Origin: Haliclona indistincta
Taxonomy: Eukaryota > Porifera > Demospongiae > Haplosclerida > Chalinidae
Reading direction: 5' to 3'
Length of the DNA: 64,000 nt
Assembly: GCA_964017065.1 (NCBI GenBank)
Contig: OZ024784.1
Location: 4,011,152 to 4,075,151 of the forward strand
The position numbers and the translations under genes are program-made. Every line of letters begins with the position of its first letter. Position 1 is the stretch's first letter. Below, one piece after another: positions 36,202 through 50,164 of the stretch. Below the pieces are notes generated by a model that had not been told where the DNA came from, ran no database searches, and worked only from the letters and a program-made list of their open reading frames with translations.

Positions 36202-38770
36202 ATGGATTTAGAAAGTATGTTCATCCCTTCTTCTAACGCCTCTGAGACAAAGGAGACTACAGTGACCGTGCACCAGGCTGATGTCGCCCTTAGAATGGGT
36301 CAGTCACGTGTTTTTATTCATCCAAAGTCTTATACAGTGAAACCTCCAAATGTGTAGGTTTTATACGGAAAGTATATGGCATTCTGACAGCACAACTCTT
36401 GCTTTCCATGGTGATGTGTGTGGTTATGAGATTTGTGCCTTCGGTGTCCCAGTTTGTTCAGTTAAAGTACGTTACATAACTAAATGGTCAAGTGAGTATA
36501 ATATTATGCGCCCTATATTATTATGCGTCACGCCCCATGCCACCCCCCCAGTACGGGACAGGGGTGGGGGTTGTACGGGATTATACAACGCAATTTTGCC
36601 CGAGGGTCGGGCATTCGACCAACTCCGGTTACGCTTGGATTTCATGATATACGTGTAGCTGAGTCATTCTTCTATATATGTAAGGTCAAATCTCGTACAT
36701 AGGATAGGGGCAGGGTGGGGATATAGACGGGATTAGTAGGGATTTGCATAGCCAACTTTGCCCCACCCTTGGGCTTTTGACTTCCTGTTTGTGCAAATCC
36801 CCTATAATCCCCTACTTGCCCCGTACTGGGGGGTGGGGCGTGACATTGATAGGCGCATTAGACCTGGTTATGTCTGACACTAAACTACGCTTGGGTACGA
36901 GCTTATTACCCTGGGCGCGTAGGCGCCGGAGGGTTAAGCGTTTGGCTATGTACGTATGTATGTATGTGTGTGTACAAAAATCGCGGCTGTTTACTGCCTT
37001 ACTGCTTGAAGATTGTCATGAAATAGCTCTCAACAGCTTGGTTGTTGAATATTTATTCTTTGAAAGACGCCTGCGAAGTTGAGATAGTCTCCTGTCGCGT
37101 GCTATGGTCATGTATTCATATTAGCAACATCGCCGATTAGAACATTCCGTTATGTGGGTGTGCCACAATTGTGAGACTGAGCGAGCAATTAAACGCGTGT
37201 TCACTGAATACGCCGCTTGCGCTGCAAAAACCTTCCTTATAAGGAAGGTTTTTGCAGGCCGCATAAGACGGCGACCATAGCTCTGGCTGAACGCTTGCTT
37301 GTTTTAGCCGGAGACGGGCAGGACGAGACGTGGATGAATGTATAGGTAGGAAGTAGCGAGCCACAGCGCGCAAAGAAAGGCCCAAGTTCCAAGTAGCAAC
37401 AGCGCACGGCGGCTTCGATATTACTAAGCGTATACGGTAGTTGAACGCTCCTTCCCTTCATACGCTCCTGTTCACACTGAAGTCACTAGGAGTAGCATTC
37501 CCATCAATTTCTGCACATTGCATAGCGCACAGGGTATGTGTTCCATTGTTTACTCCTGATTTTGTCTTAGGTACTTGTAATTTCCTCCCTGCTTTAGCTT
37601 TTGTGTTGTTTTTATTGTTTGTTTTTGTGTGCTTTAGTTAGTTTTTTTGTATAGCTTACGTGTAGTTGTTTTTGATAAATTAATAACACGCCTGATTCCA
37701 AAGCTAGACTAACTAACACACAATTCTAGACTAACTAATAGTTTGATTGAGCATTTGAACTTAAGGAAATAGATTTATGAGTAATAGTCTGCGTTTTGCA
37801 ACTACATACCAATTAAAATGCAGAACACCACAGTGCACAGGGTATGTGTTCTAAGAACTCTAGTATGTACTATGTAATAATGTAAATGCATGGGACATAT
37901 TTATGCATGCTATGATACCTCATAAGTTTGCACTGATATACAATTTTTAGAAAACATTGCAACAATTTACTGTTTACTATTCTGGGTAGTTCTGCGAACT
38001 ATGTGAATAATAATTATAGACGATGATCAATGCATGAGACTTGAAATGTCTGTAACAAAATTAGAGAACAACACACCTGTATCCATTGCTATCCTGCAGT
38101 CCAGCCCTTACTATTGCAGCAGTTGTGATCAGTCTGCTGTCACTGGTAGCTCTGATCATATTCCGTCACCAGTCACCAACCAACCTGTACCTATTGGCAC
38201 TATTTGTGAGTCCTCTAGTTGGTAACCAAGCATCTCTCGATCTTATTTTTCCTCCACAGACTGTGTGTGAGTCACTGTCATTGGGTACTATATTAACATA
38301 CTATGACCAAGCTGTCATAATCAAGGCATTCGTTTTAACAACAGCTGTATTCATTGGTTTGACAGCCTACGCCATGCAGACCAAACATGACTTTAGCACA
38401 TGGGGAGCAGCGTAAGAAAAGAAAAAATAATTACTTTCTGATAATATTGCATTTTTCTTTGTTTTCAGGCTCTTTACTTTTCTATTTGTTCTTATTATTG
38501 CTGGAATCATGCAGGTTAGTTAATACTTCACATTTCTGCATGTTTTAATTCTCTTTGTTCCAGATATTCCTTTTCAGTCAGGCTGCTGAGTTTGTGATCA
38601 GTATTGGTGGAGCGCTGGTATTCTGTGGCTTCATACTGTTTGACACACATGTACTGATGCACAAGCTGTCACCAGAGGAGTATATCCTGGCTTCAATCAA
38701 CTTATACCTTGACTTTATTAACTTGTTTATCTACATGCTGCGGATACTGCAAGCCATGAAGAACAAGTAG
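36202..38770 (+). CDS. TMBIM4: TMBIM4 / Lifeguard-4, Golgi anti-apoptotic Bax-inhibitor family protein
   Basis: Six exons (36202-36298, 36358-36466, 38100-38205, 38260-38411, 38469-38514, 38564-38770) give 238 aa, the same length as I recall for human TMBIM4. Diagnostic stretches are 'FIRKVYGILTAQLLLS', 'SPTNLYLLALF', 'YYDQAVIIKAFVLTTAVF', 'FCGFILFDTHVLMHKLSP' and 'EYILASINLYLDFINLF'. The BI-1 family signature and paired acidic residues of the pore/pH-sensing region (FDTH, YLDFINL) are present. The protein has seven hydrophobic segments and in mammals sits in Golgi/ER membranes, controlling calcium leak and cell death. Intron 2 (36467-38099, 1,633 bp) is some 30 times longer than the others and holds mobile-element-like sequence. 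Confidence 0.93.
36504..36860. mobile_element. MITE-like element with about 45-bp imperfect terminal inverted repeats
   Basis: The left end (TTATGCGCCCTATATTATTA, then GCGTCACGCCCCATGCCACC) is the reverse complement, with small gaps, of the right end (GGGGTGGGGCGTGACATTGA, then TAGGCGCATTA). The arms also share CCCCCCAGTACGGG. The element is about 357 bp, GC-richer than its surroundings, encodes no transposase and sits inside TMBIM4 intron 2. Target-site duplication is ambiguous (perhaps TA or TTA). Internal subrepeats around GGGATTAT/GGGATTAG add further symmetry. Confidence 0.65.
36861..38099 (+). other. Remainder of TMBIM4 intron 2
   Basis: Apart from the palindrome, this stretch has a short (TATG)n run near 36950-36970 and a duplicated phrase GCACAGGGTATGTGTTC (about 37528 and 37836, with one mismatch in the wider context). 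Open frames here are short and match nothing I recognise. It looks like decayed repeats. Confidence 0.45.
37222..37257. repeat. Perfect 36-bp palindrome in TMBIM4 intron 2
   Basis: The sequence CTGCAAAAACCTTCCTTA is followed immediately by its exact reverse complement with no spacer. Flanks (CGCCGCTTGCG on the left, GCCGCATAAGACGGCG on the right) are also partly complementary, so it may be the core of a longer fold-back. It is non-coding. Confidence 0.85.
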
Positions 38771-38959
38771 TTGTGTCTTCAACGATGGAACAGTCACAGA
38801 GTAACTATACTGCAACGATTATGCACACAAAAAGCTTGTAAAAATTATATTGCAGAAGTAATTTTTTTCGGTAAATGCAAATTTTTGAATCATTGCGCGT
38901 GCGCGCATTAGAGCCGCGTGGTCACAAATCGAGCTCCTCCTTTGTATAGTTTTATCAAG

Positions 38960-40060
38960 ATGGCCGTGGGTAAGAGCAAGCGTTTTACCAAGGGGAAGAA
39001 GGGGGCCAAAAAGATGTGAGTTACGACCTTTTAGTAATCGTAAAAGACAGTGCGGGAGTGTTCCCTGGTGTAGAAAATGCAGACACAGCGTGTACCTCAG
39101 CTGCGATTGGACATGATTAAGTTTGTTTGACCTCGTGTTCTCGTCCACAGGGTCGACCCCTACACCAAAAAGGACTGGTACGATGTGAAGGCACCGGCTA
39201 CTTTCACTCAACGTAATATCGGAAAGACTCTAGTTACCAGGACCCAGGGAAAGAGTGAGTTGTCGGAAGCATCCTTTACTCACTAATCCTTTCTCGTTAG
39301 AATTGGCTAGTGATGGTCTAAAGGGTCGTGTGTTTGAAGTGTCACTTGCTGACCTCCAGAACAGTGATAGGACACACCGCAAGTTCAAACTCATCTCTGA
39401 AGATGTACAGGGCAAACAACTACTCACTAACTTTCACGGCATGTCACTCACTACAGATAAACTGAGAGGCCTGGTCAAAAAATGGCAGGTATAGGGTTGA
39501 ATTATTTATACTGTAATGTGTATTACTTAAGCATATCTTTGTAGACAATGATTGAAGCTAACGTTGATGCTAAGACAACTGACGGTTACCTTTTGCGACT
39601 GTTTTGTATTGGATTCACCAAGAAACAGGATCAGAAGCAGCGCAAGAAGACTGCCTATGCTAAGGCGTCACAGTGTAGAGCAATTCGAAAAAGAATGGTT
39701 CAGATAATGAGCAGGGAGGTCACAAAGTGTGATCTGAGAGAGGCTATTAACAAATTGTGTGTAGCTTGTTAACTTACAGAAGTAGCAAAGTTTACACTAT
39801 ATCTCTGCAGCATTCCAGACAGCATTGCAGCTGATATTCAGAGGAAGTGTCAACCAATCTTTCCTCTTCAGGAGGTGCACATAAGAAAAGTGAAGGTCCT
39901 CAAGAAGCCAAAGTTTGACGGTAAGTCATGACTATGGATACAGTGTTGGAATGCTCTTGTTGCAGTTGGTAAACTGATGGAGATGCACGGAGAGCGAACA
40001 GGCTCAGGCGGTACAAAGGTGGATCGTGGAGTAGAACCACCTATACAAGACAGTGTGTAG
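38960..40060 (+). CDS. RPS3A: Small-subunit ribosomal protein eS1 (RPS3A)
   Basis: Six exons (38960-39015, 39151-39254, 39301-39488, 39545-39756, 39811-39920, 39966-40060) encode 254 aa. The sequence tracks RPS3A throughout: [18 protein letters not shown], '[15 protein letters not shown]', '[14 protein letters not shown]', '[18 protein letters not shown]', '[17 protein letters not shown]', '[12 protein letters not shown]' and C-terminal 'EPPIQDSV'. It is a structural component of the 40S subunit near the mRNA exit region. The start has a good context (CAAGATGG), and a pyrimidine-rich CTCCTCCTTTG just upstream (38934-38944) could be part of a TOP-type leader. It follows TMBIM4 by 189 bp in the same direction. 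Confidence 0.97.
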
Positions 40061-40463
40061 ATAATCTCAAATATAATGATTTTGTTGATGATTTTGAGAC
40101 AAAATCACCTGTGCTGGTCTGGGTCTAATCTATTATCAACTTATTATGCATAATTTTGAAGGTGAATAGCTCATTGGACTGTGACAACTATGACAGTCAG
40201 AAATATTAACAATCTTAAATGCCTTGGCCATAATATGGTAAGGCATTTTATAATAAACCTCTAATACAACATAATTATCAAGCTAATTAGATAGTTAATT
40301 TGATAATACTGATAGTAACGTAGCATACTCACAATACAACTCCCACAGCTGTGACAACATACTCCCTCTATGCCATCCCTTCATTGAGATTATTGAAAGG
40401 CTTCATTGATGTTAGATGAAAGATTGTAAAATAACACAAAAATACAAAACAGATTGGATGAGA
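40061..40463. other. Convergent intergenic gap, RPS3A / adenylyl cyclase
   Basis: This 403-bp AT-rich interval between convergent stop codons contains AATAAA-like sites (for example TAATAAACC near 40250 on plus) and no recognisable gene. It presumably holds the two 3' UTRs. Confidence 0.55.
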
Positions 40464-43400
40464 TTATTGTGAATTGTCATCTGATACAAGAGAAAATACA
40501 GTCTTTTTCTTTTTTCCAGTCACAAACACAGTTCTCATGCTTCCTTTCCCTTTGATCTTAACCACTCTGGTTGTAGCATCATAGACAACGTGTGATTTCA
40601 ACAGTTCTAAGCACTTCTCGGGCATGTGTATTTTGAATACGTAACCAGTTGAGTCCATTCTGCTTGCTACATTAACAGTGTCTCCCCAAATATCGAACAA
40701 TAGCTTATTGCTACCAACAACTCCAGAAGTGACGGGACCATAGTTGAACCCCACTCTGAGAAGAAAAGAGAAGCCAGGCACAAGGATACTGACACGTCGC
40801 AGTACATCTCCAAGTTGCAAGGCAAAGTGTATAAGAGCCACAAGGTGATCGGCCGAGTTAGCTTTATCAGGCGGTATGTTGAGTCCAGAAGCTGCCATAT
40901 ATGTGCTGCCTATAGTTTTGATCTTTTCTACTGATGAATACTGTGGTTGGTCAAGGAGACTGTCGAATTCCCGCACAATTTTATTGAGCAATCGAAAAGC
41001 TTGTTCGTCATCATCATTTCGCAGACTGGTAGAAAAATCACTGAAATTCACAATAGATGCAAAGATGACACCAACACAGTCATGAATGCGTGAGTATCGA
41101 CCAGTTTTACGCAGTTCAAGTGCAACATGAGGAGGAATGATATGGAACAACAACCATTCAACTTGGTACTTTTGCTGACGTGCAAACTGTTTGCGGAGAA
41201 TAGCTTCCATTCTTCCGATGAAGCTAAGACGAACAGACAACTCTGACATTCGGTTCACAATTAGCAGTAGTATGAGAACAAGAAGAAACAAAATTGCCGC
41301 CTCTGGTGCAATATGGCGAGTGTAGTAATTAAGGAGCAAATCGTGGTAATCATCGGGTGAAATAGATGTTTTATTCAACCTCTCAACTTTAGGAGGAGCA
41401 GGAGTAGTAGCAGTGGTGTTGGTGATAGCTCCAGTGCAGACTTGAAGATGCACAGTCGTTAATAAGACCAGAGTCACGACGGCACTGAGAAAACTTGCCA
41501 CTAGTTTGACGATGTAGCTGACTTGCATGAAACTGATGCTGCATATAAGAACAACTATAGTGATATAGAACACCATCTGAACATAGTAGAAGTCTTCTTG
41601 TAGACCCAGCTCTGTTGAACCATAGCATTGTGTTAGTGTGAAAATGACAATAGCCATTGGAGAGTAGATGAGAATAAGAGAGACAACTGTACGAACAATC
41701 CAGTTCATGCTGAATTGAGCGATCTTTGCAAATCGTTGTGGGAAAAGCTTAGGGCAATAGACAGCCACAGCCAGCACAACAATAGATCCCTCTACCACTA
41801 ACCCTTCAATAAAGATTAGCAACCACGGTAACCACAGCTGACCTTCGATGAAGGCGTTTCCTCCTGTGAGATTTATCAAAGTAGCGGCCATGATGATAAT
41901 GAAGATGACAAACAAGGAGAGAGTGTTGATGAGGTAGCTGCGCATGGCAAGCTGGTATCCCAGCTCAGTTTGTAGGTTACCAGTTCCATCACGATCTCTG
42001 CCATGATTACGAAATCGCTGCTCAAGGTCATGATGATCAAACGAAAGAGTGACGAGATTTATTTGTGGATCATAGTAGGAATCAATGTTCACTTGCTGCT
42101 CCTCCATTAGTTCGACTATTCGCTTGTCGATGACAACCTGATGTCCAGTACTTGGATCAGCCAATTCAGTATATGATGCACAGTGCTGTAAATAATTTTG
42201 GCGAGAGAGGGAGTCACGCAGTGTGTTATTTAACTTCGCATGTGGCTGTTGTACAGAAGATCGTCTTTCAGCGGAAGGTGTTCCTGTCTCTTCCTTGATT
42301 TGGCTGTCGATAGATCTGATCCTTTGTTTCCATGTTGGCGAAGGTCCAGGAACATCTCTTCGCCGTGCTACCTTGTAAAGCTGAAGATTGGCCAGCTCCG
42401 TGGGAGGTTGGGAAAGAGTTACTTCATCTACGGAGAATACTCCAGTGGAAAGGTAAGGAAGAGTTGCTGAAGAGATGACAACTCTACCAGGAATTCCAAC
42501 TGATTCAATCTGGCTTGCAATAGTGACATCTCGTGACCACACATCAAATTTAAACCTTTTGGTTCCCATAACTCCACACAAAACCGAGCCAGTGTGAATG
42601 CCTACCCTCATCTGGATGGGATGGCTAGTGGTATTACGAAACTCAGCCAGCGAGTTGATAATAGCTAATCCCATGTCAACGCAGTTATTGGCATGATTAT
42701 TATCTTCTGTCGGACAACCAGACACACAGAAATAGCAATCACCAAGAGTATTGATCTTCTCGCAGCGATACTTCTGTGTGAGTAGATCAAAGTTGGAGAA
42801 AATTTCATCAAGGATACTGACAAGTTCAAAAGCTGAAAGGTTGGAAGAGAATTGAGTGAAGCCAACAATGTCTGCAAAAAGAATGCTAACTTCACTCATT
42901 CGACGAACAGTAAAAGGAGCAGAGACCGAGCGCAAAGCAGGTGGAAGAGGCTCCTTGCCCATGCCTACCTCTCGATTCAATATGAAGGCCACTTGCACCT
43001 CAGCGGAAAGTAACTCCTCGGCAAACAGTTTGGGCATCATTGAGTGAATCGTCTTTTCTTCCACATCTCTCTCAGACTCAATAATTTTTCGTGCAAGAAC
43101 ACATTGTGCAATCCTCCAGAACGTGTCGTGAAGGCGAACTTGAGAGAGATACCCAGTGGTGAATCCCACAATGATAAGACAAAGATGAAACAGACAGCGA
43201 GCAACGAAGGAGTGGGTGAACAAGTTCAATTGTTCTTTATCGAGGTTGGGGCCTGAAATCACAATTAGAGGCAACCCACCTAACAGCTCCAAAATTATCA
43301 TGTACCCAGTGCAAATCAAAGTTGCAAACCAGATGGGTAGGCGAGACAGTGTGTATACAACCAGGATAACCACGGCTGATATGATGAACTGAGTGACAAA

Positions 43401-44231
43401 AGAGATGGTCGATATAGCAAGAGGTGGTTTAGCCGTTGTGGTGTTCTTTAGTGCAGAGATCAATATGTCACCATTCAGACTTGCTGCTATCAAAATGGAC
43501 CCGGTCATCAATACAAATGCTAAAGTGATGGATAGTGCAGTCGCAATTTTGCCATAGTGTCTCCAGAAGGTAAGCACCAGGAGGCCCAGAGATATTATGA
43601 ACACTGCTAGACCACTTGCAATGTATTCGACAGAGTAACTAACGCTGTTGATCGAAAGAATATCGCTCGTGCTGTTTTGATCGCCACCGAAAGGAAGAGA
43701 GACAGAGAAGAAAACTACCCATAGAACAGAAAACAGTGCAATAAAGAGCACGGCAACTCGATAGCGACGGCGGAGAAATTCGACCGCTTTGACTTTCCAG
43801 TATCGCTCGAGTATCTGCGAGTGAAAACGCGGGCTCCACTGGCGGCAACACGTGGTGGCGTTCATATCTGTCCCTGAATGCTGCAGGGAAGCTTCGCTCT
43901 CTGCTGCTTGCACGCGACTGCCCGTTTCTTCGCTGGGAAAAGAACCGCGTCGTGTGTGTACGGCATACATCAACTCCAGGTCGCGAGCGGAGAGATTCTC
44001 TAGATCCACGCCAGTCAGCATTTCCACCACAGACGGTCGCCGCGGCATCTCAATCGACGGGATCTCTTGCCCTGTCATAATATTAGGAGTCCTGGAAGTT
44101 GGAGAAGATGCAATGGACACTACCCCTGAATCGTCGCGGCCCCTATTTGTCTCATCGGCCTCGGTAGATTGTTGGCTGATACTGCAACTGCTGGATAGGT
44201 GTTCCAACGCGATGCTGTCGGCGTCATCCAT
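40464..44231 (-). CDS. Transmembrane adenylyl cyclase, ADCY9-like, intronless
   Basis: A single 1,255-codon frame with the full class III architecture: cytosolic N-terminus, six-span M1 (about residues 155-370), C1 catalytic domain, six-span M2 (about 765-1000), C2 domain. C1 has both metal-binding aspartates ('ILFADIVGF' near 448, 'NTLGDCYFCVSG' near 498). C2 keeps the adenine-pocket lysine ('EKIKTIGSTYMAASG' near 1103) and the catalytic Asn/Arg pair ('DTVNVASRMDSTG' near 1180), so it should be active. 'FKFDVWSRDV' in C1 and 'YSSVEKIKTIG' in C2 are typical of the ADCY9 branch (forskolin-insensitive in vertebrates). It converts ATP to cAMP under G-protein control. The neighbours have many micro-introns and this 3.8-kb gene has none, which suggests derivation from a retrocopy. 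Orthology to ADCY9 specifically is inferred. Confidence 0.95.
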   Translation of the reverse strand: MDDADSIALEHLSSSCSISQQSTEADETNRGRDDSGVVSIASSPTSRTPNIMTGQEIPSIEMPRRPSVVEMLTGVDLENLSARDLELMYAVHTRRGSFPSEETGSRVQAAESEASLQHSGTDMNATTCCRQWSPRFHSQILERYWKVKAVEFLRRRYRVAVLFIALFSVLWVVFFSVSLPFGGDQNSTSDILSINSVSYSVEYIASGLAVFIISLGLLVLTFWRHYGKIATALSITLAFVLMTGSILIAASLNGDILISALKNTTTAKPPLAISTISFVTQFIISAVVILVVYTLSRLPIWFATLICTGYMIILELLGGLPLIVISGPNLDKEQLNLFTHSFVARCLFHLCLIIVGFTTGYLSQVRLHDTFWRIAQCVLARKIIESERDVEEKTIHSMMPKLFAEELLSAEVQVAFILNREVGMGKEPLPPALRSVSAPFTVRRMSEVSILFADIVGFTQFSSNLSAFELVSILDEIFSNFDLLTQKYRCEKINTLGDCYFCVSGCPTEDNNHANNCVDMGLAIINSLAEFRNTTSHPIQMRVGIHTGSVLCGVMGTKRFKFDVWSRDVTIASQIESVGIPGRVVISSATLPYLSTGVFSVDEVTLSQPPTELANLQLYKVARRRDVPGPSPTWKQRIRSIDSQIKEETGTPSAERRSSVQQPHAKLNNTLRDSLSRQNYLQHCASYTELADPSTGHQVVIDKRIVELMEEQQVNIDSYYDPQINLVTLSFDHHDLEQRFRNHGRDRDGTGNLQTELGYQLAMRSYLINTLSLFVIFIIIMAATLINLTGGNAFIEGQLWLPWLLIFIEGLVVEGSIVVLAVAVYCPKLFPQRFAKIAQFSMNWIVRTVVSLILIYSPMAIVIFTLTQCYGSTELGLQEDFYYVQMVFYITIVVLICSISFMQVSYIVKLVASFLSAVVTLVLLTTVHLQVCTGAITNTTATTPAPPKVERLNKTSISPDDYHDLLLNYYTRHIAPEAAILFLLVLILLLIVNRMSELSVRLSFIGRMEAILRKQFARQQKYQVEWLLFHIIPPHVALELRKTGRYSRIHDCVGVIFASIVNFSDFSTSLRNDDDEQAFRLLNKIVREFDSLLDQPQYSSVEKIKTIGSTYMAASGLNIPPDKANSADHLVALIHFALQLGDVLRRVSILVPGFSFLLRVGFNYGPVTSGVVGSNKLLFDIWGDTVNVASRMDSTGYVFKIHMPEKCLELLKSHVVYDATTRVVKIKGKGSMRTVFVTGKKKKTVFSLVSDDNSQ

Positions 44232-44531
44232 GGCTGACTAAGGACCCTTAGGTGTTGACAAACTAATAGCGCCGGGAATACAACATCTGTTGATACAATA
44301 GACCACTGCCGGAATTGACCACTCCTTCTTGTAGTACCAGTGTGACGACAAATTCGACAATAGAAGCCAGTCTACCACCTCGTATGCAAAGCATTCCTTT
44401 CACTACTCTGCTGCACCACTACACTCAACTCTAACTTCTTAAAAATTGCAAAAGTCTCTGCATACATAAGCGCATTATTGTTCTGGTATGTGAACTGATG
44501 AGTTGTGTGGTATGTGAGAGACTGGTTGCTG

Positions 44532-48901
<4,370 letters not shown>

Positions 48902-49172
48902 TTCGATCTGACTCGAATGCTATGTCTCCTGGACAAAAAATCAGATTCGCAGTGATACTGCACTGTACCGCGGTTTTCGCCTATTTTTCGCGGGTTGAAT
49001 AACTGATCACGTGATCAGTCTTACACATGCATTGCACATGGGCGGGGCTGGTATATTCATTGTTGGCCACGCCCCACGTAACACTTCAAGATTTGTATTG
49101 TTGTCAGCAGGAGACCGTCTCTTCTCGCTCCTACAGCGGAGCAGTGCTCCAAAAAAATCACTCTTACTTGAG
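48902..49172. promoter_or_regulatory. ISWI / SOD-SH3 divergent promoter with palindromic E-box, GC box and E2F-like site
   Basis: Visible elements are a perfect 18-bp palindrome ACTGATCACGTGATCAGT (49002-49019) centred on the E-box CACGTG, an SP1-type GGGCGGGGC (49040-49048), an inverted CCAAT-like ATTGTTGG nearby, and TTTTCGCGGG (about 48986-48995), which resembles an E2F site. A good donor (GTGAGT at 49173) suggests that a non-coding first exon of the plus-strand gene ends at 49172. Factor assignments are inferred from consensus matches. Confidence 0.6.
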
Positions 49173-50149
49173 GTGAGTTATTGATCATCGTGCACACGGC
49201 TGCAACACACATTTATAGGCTTTGTTCATGGATTATTGCTCTCGATTGATTGATCAGCATGATAGTGTGTCTGTGTAAATGTCTGTGTGCCTTACTCCAA
49301 GTCCAGGCTGCAAGCACACTAGTAGATCATGCAGCCGAACATGTATATTTTCTTTGTGCAATGTTTACTGTCAAAGGATTCGTCGTCCTGGTATGCATGA
49401 TGTAGGCATTTCCGTCTGTGTACACTTCGACACTGCTAGAAAGCGTCTGATGCTATTAGTGCATTCCTGCTACTCATGCTCAGTTCTTATATAGTACAAG
49501 CGGCGTGCCTTTGTTTTCTCCTGGGTGTTACACACCTTTTTGACAACATCTCCCTAGAGTATTATGGACCAGTTTGGGTTGATAATGGTGACCAGTTTGG
49601 CTAGATAATGGTGACCCTAGACTCAACAGCATGTGTTGATTCTGTCCTACTTCTCATTAAAAAATTCCTTTCCAGTATACAAAATACCAAGTTATATATC
49701 AGGTAATTCTGAGGGGCTTAATATTTTTTGCAGATTGAGTTTCGCCGTAGACTAGCATCATGTGTTAGTTTGAGCTTAGGTTTCTGTCAGTCATTAGGAC
49801 ATTGTCAAGAGTGATACACTGAATCCTAGGAATAGATTTTTCAAATAATTATGCATTTACGTTTGCTGTCTGTCAATTATGTATTCACCTATTTTGCAAA
49901 CATACTACAATGCAGAATGTTGTGATGACAAACCTTAAATACAGTGGTGTGTATACATATTGTTTGCATAATCTAATAACAGTTGGGTGTTTATCTAGGC
50001 ACTATATGTGCACATGTACAGGTTCTATCTCTCTGGCAAGTAAACTAAGTCACTATTGTGGTCTCTTCAACTTGTGTGTTCTGGCTAGAGGCCAGCTGTC
50101 TAGGTATATCTATGTGGCCAGGCTAATGATGTCTTATACCTCCCCACAG
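49173..50149 (+). other. Probable 5'-UTR intron of the SOD-SH3 gene
   Basis: A donor GTGAGT at 49173 and an acceptor CTCCCCACAG ending at 50149 bracket 977 bp that lack a recognisable coding exon. The acceptor lies 15 bp before the chosen ATG. A frame that could extend the protein upstream from 49910 crosses this acceptor and lacks any domain, so I treat it as non-coding. Confidence 0.55.
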
Positions 50150-50164
50150 GCACACACAGAGACC

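Noticed and set aside
36744..37082. 112-codon open frame on plus in TMBIM4 intron 2
   Set aside because: It overlaps the MITE-like right arm and a TATG microsatellite, has low-complexity composition and no recognisable domain.
39016..39150. Possible intronic snoRNA in RPS3A intron 1 (vertebrate RPS3A hosts one)
   Set aside because: I found no convincing pair of C (RTGATGA) and D (CTGA) boxes at suitable spacing with terminal stem.
49279..49494. 71-codon plus-strand open frame upstream of the SOD-SH3 gene
   Set aside because: It lies inside the inferred 5'-UTR intron, has no domain and no good splice context.
49910..50164. N-terminal extension of the SOD-SH3 protein from an upstream ATG
   Set aside because: It contains a splice acceptor just before 50150, lacks any domain, and would bury the clear signal peptide that starts at 50165.
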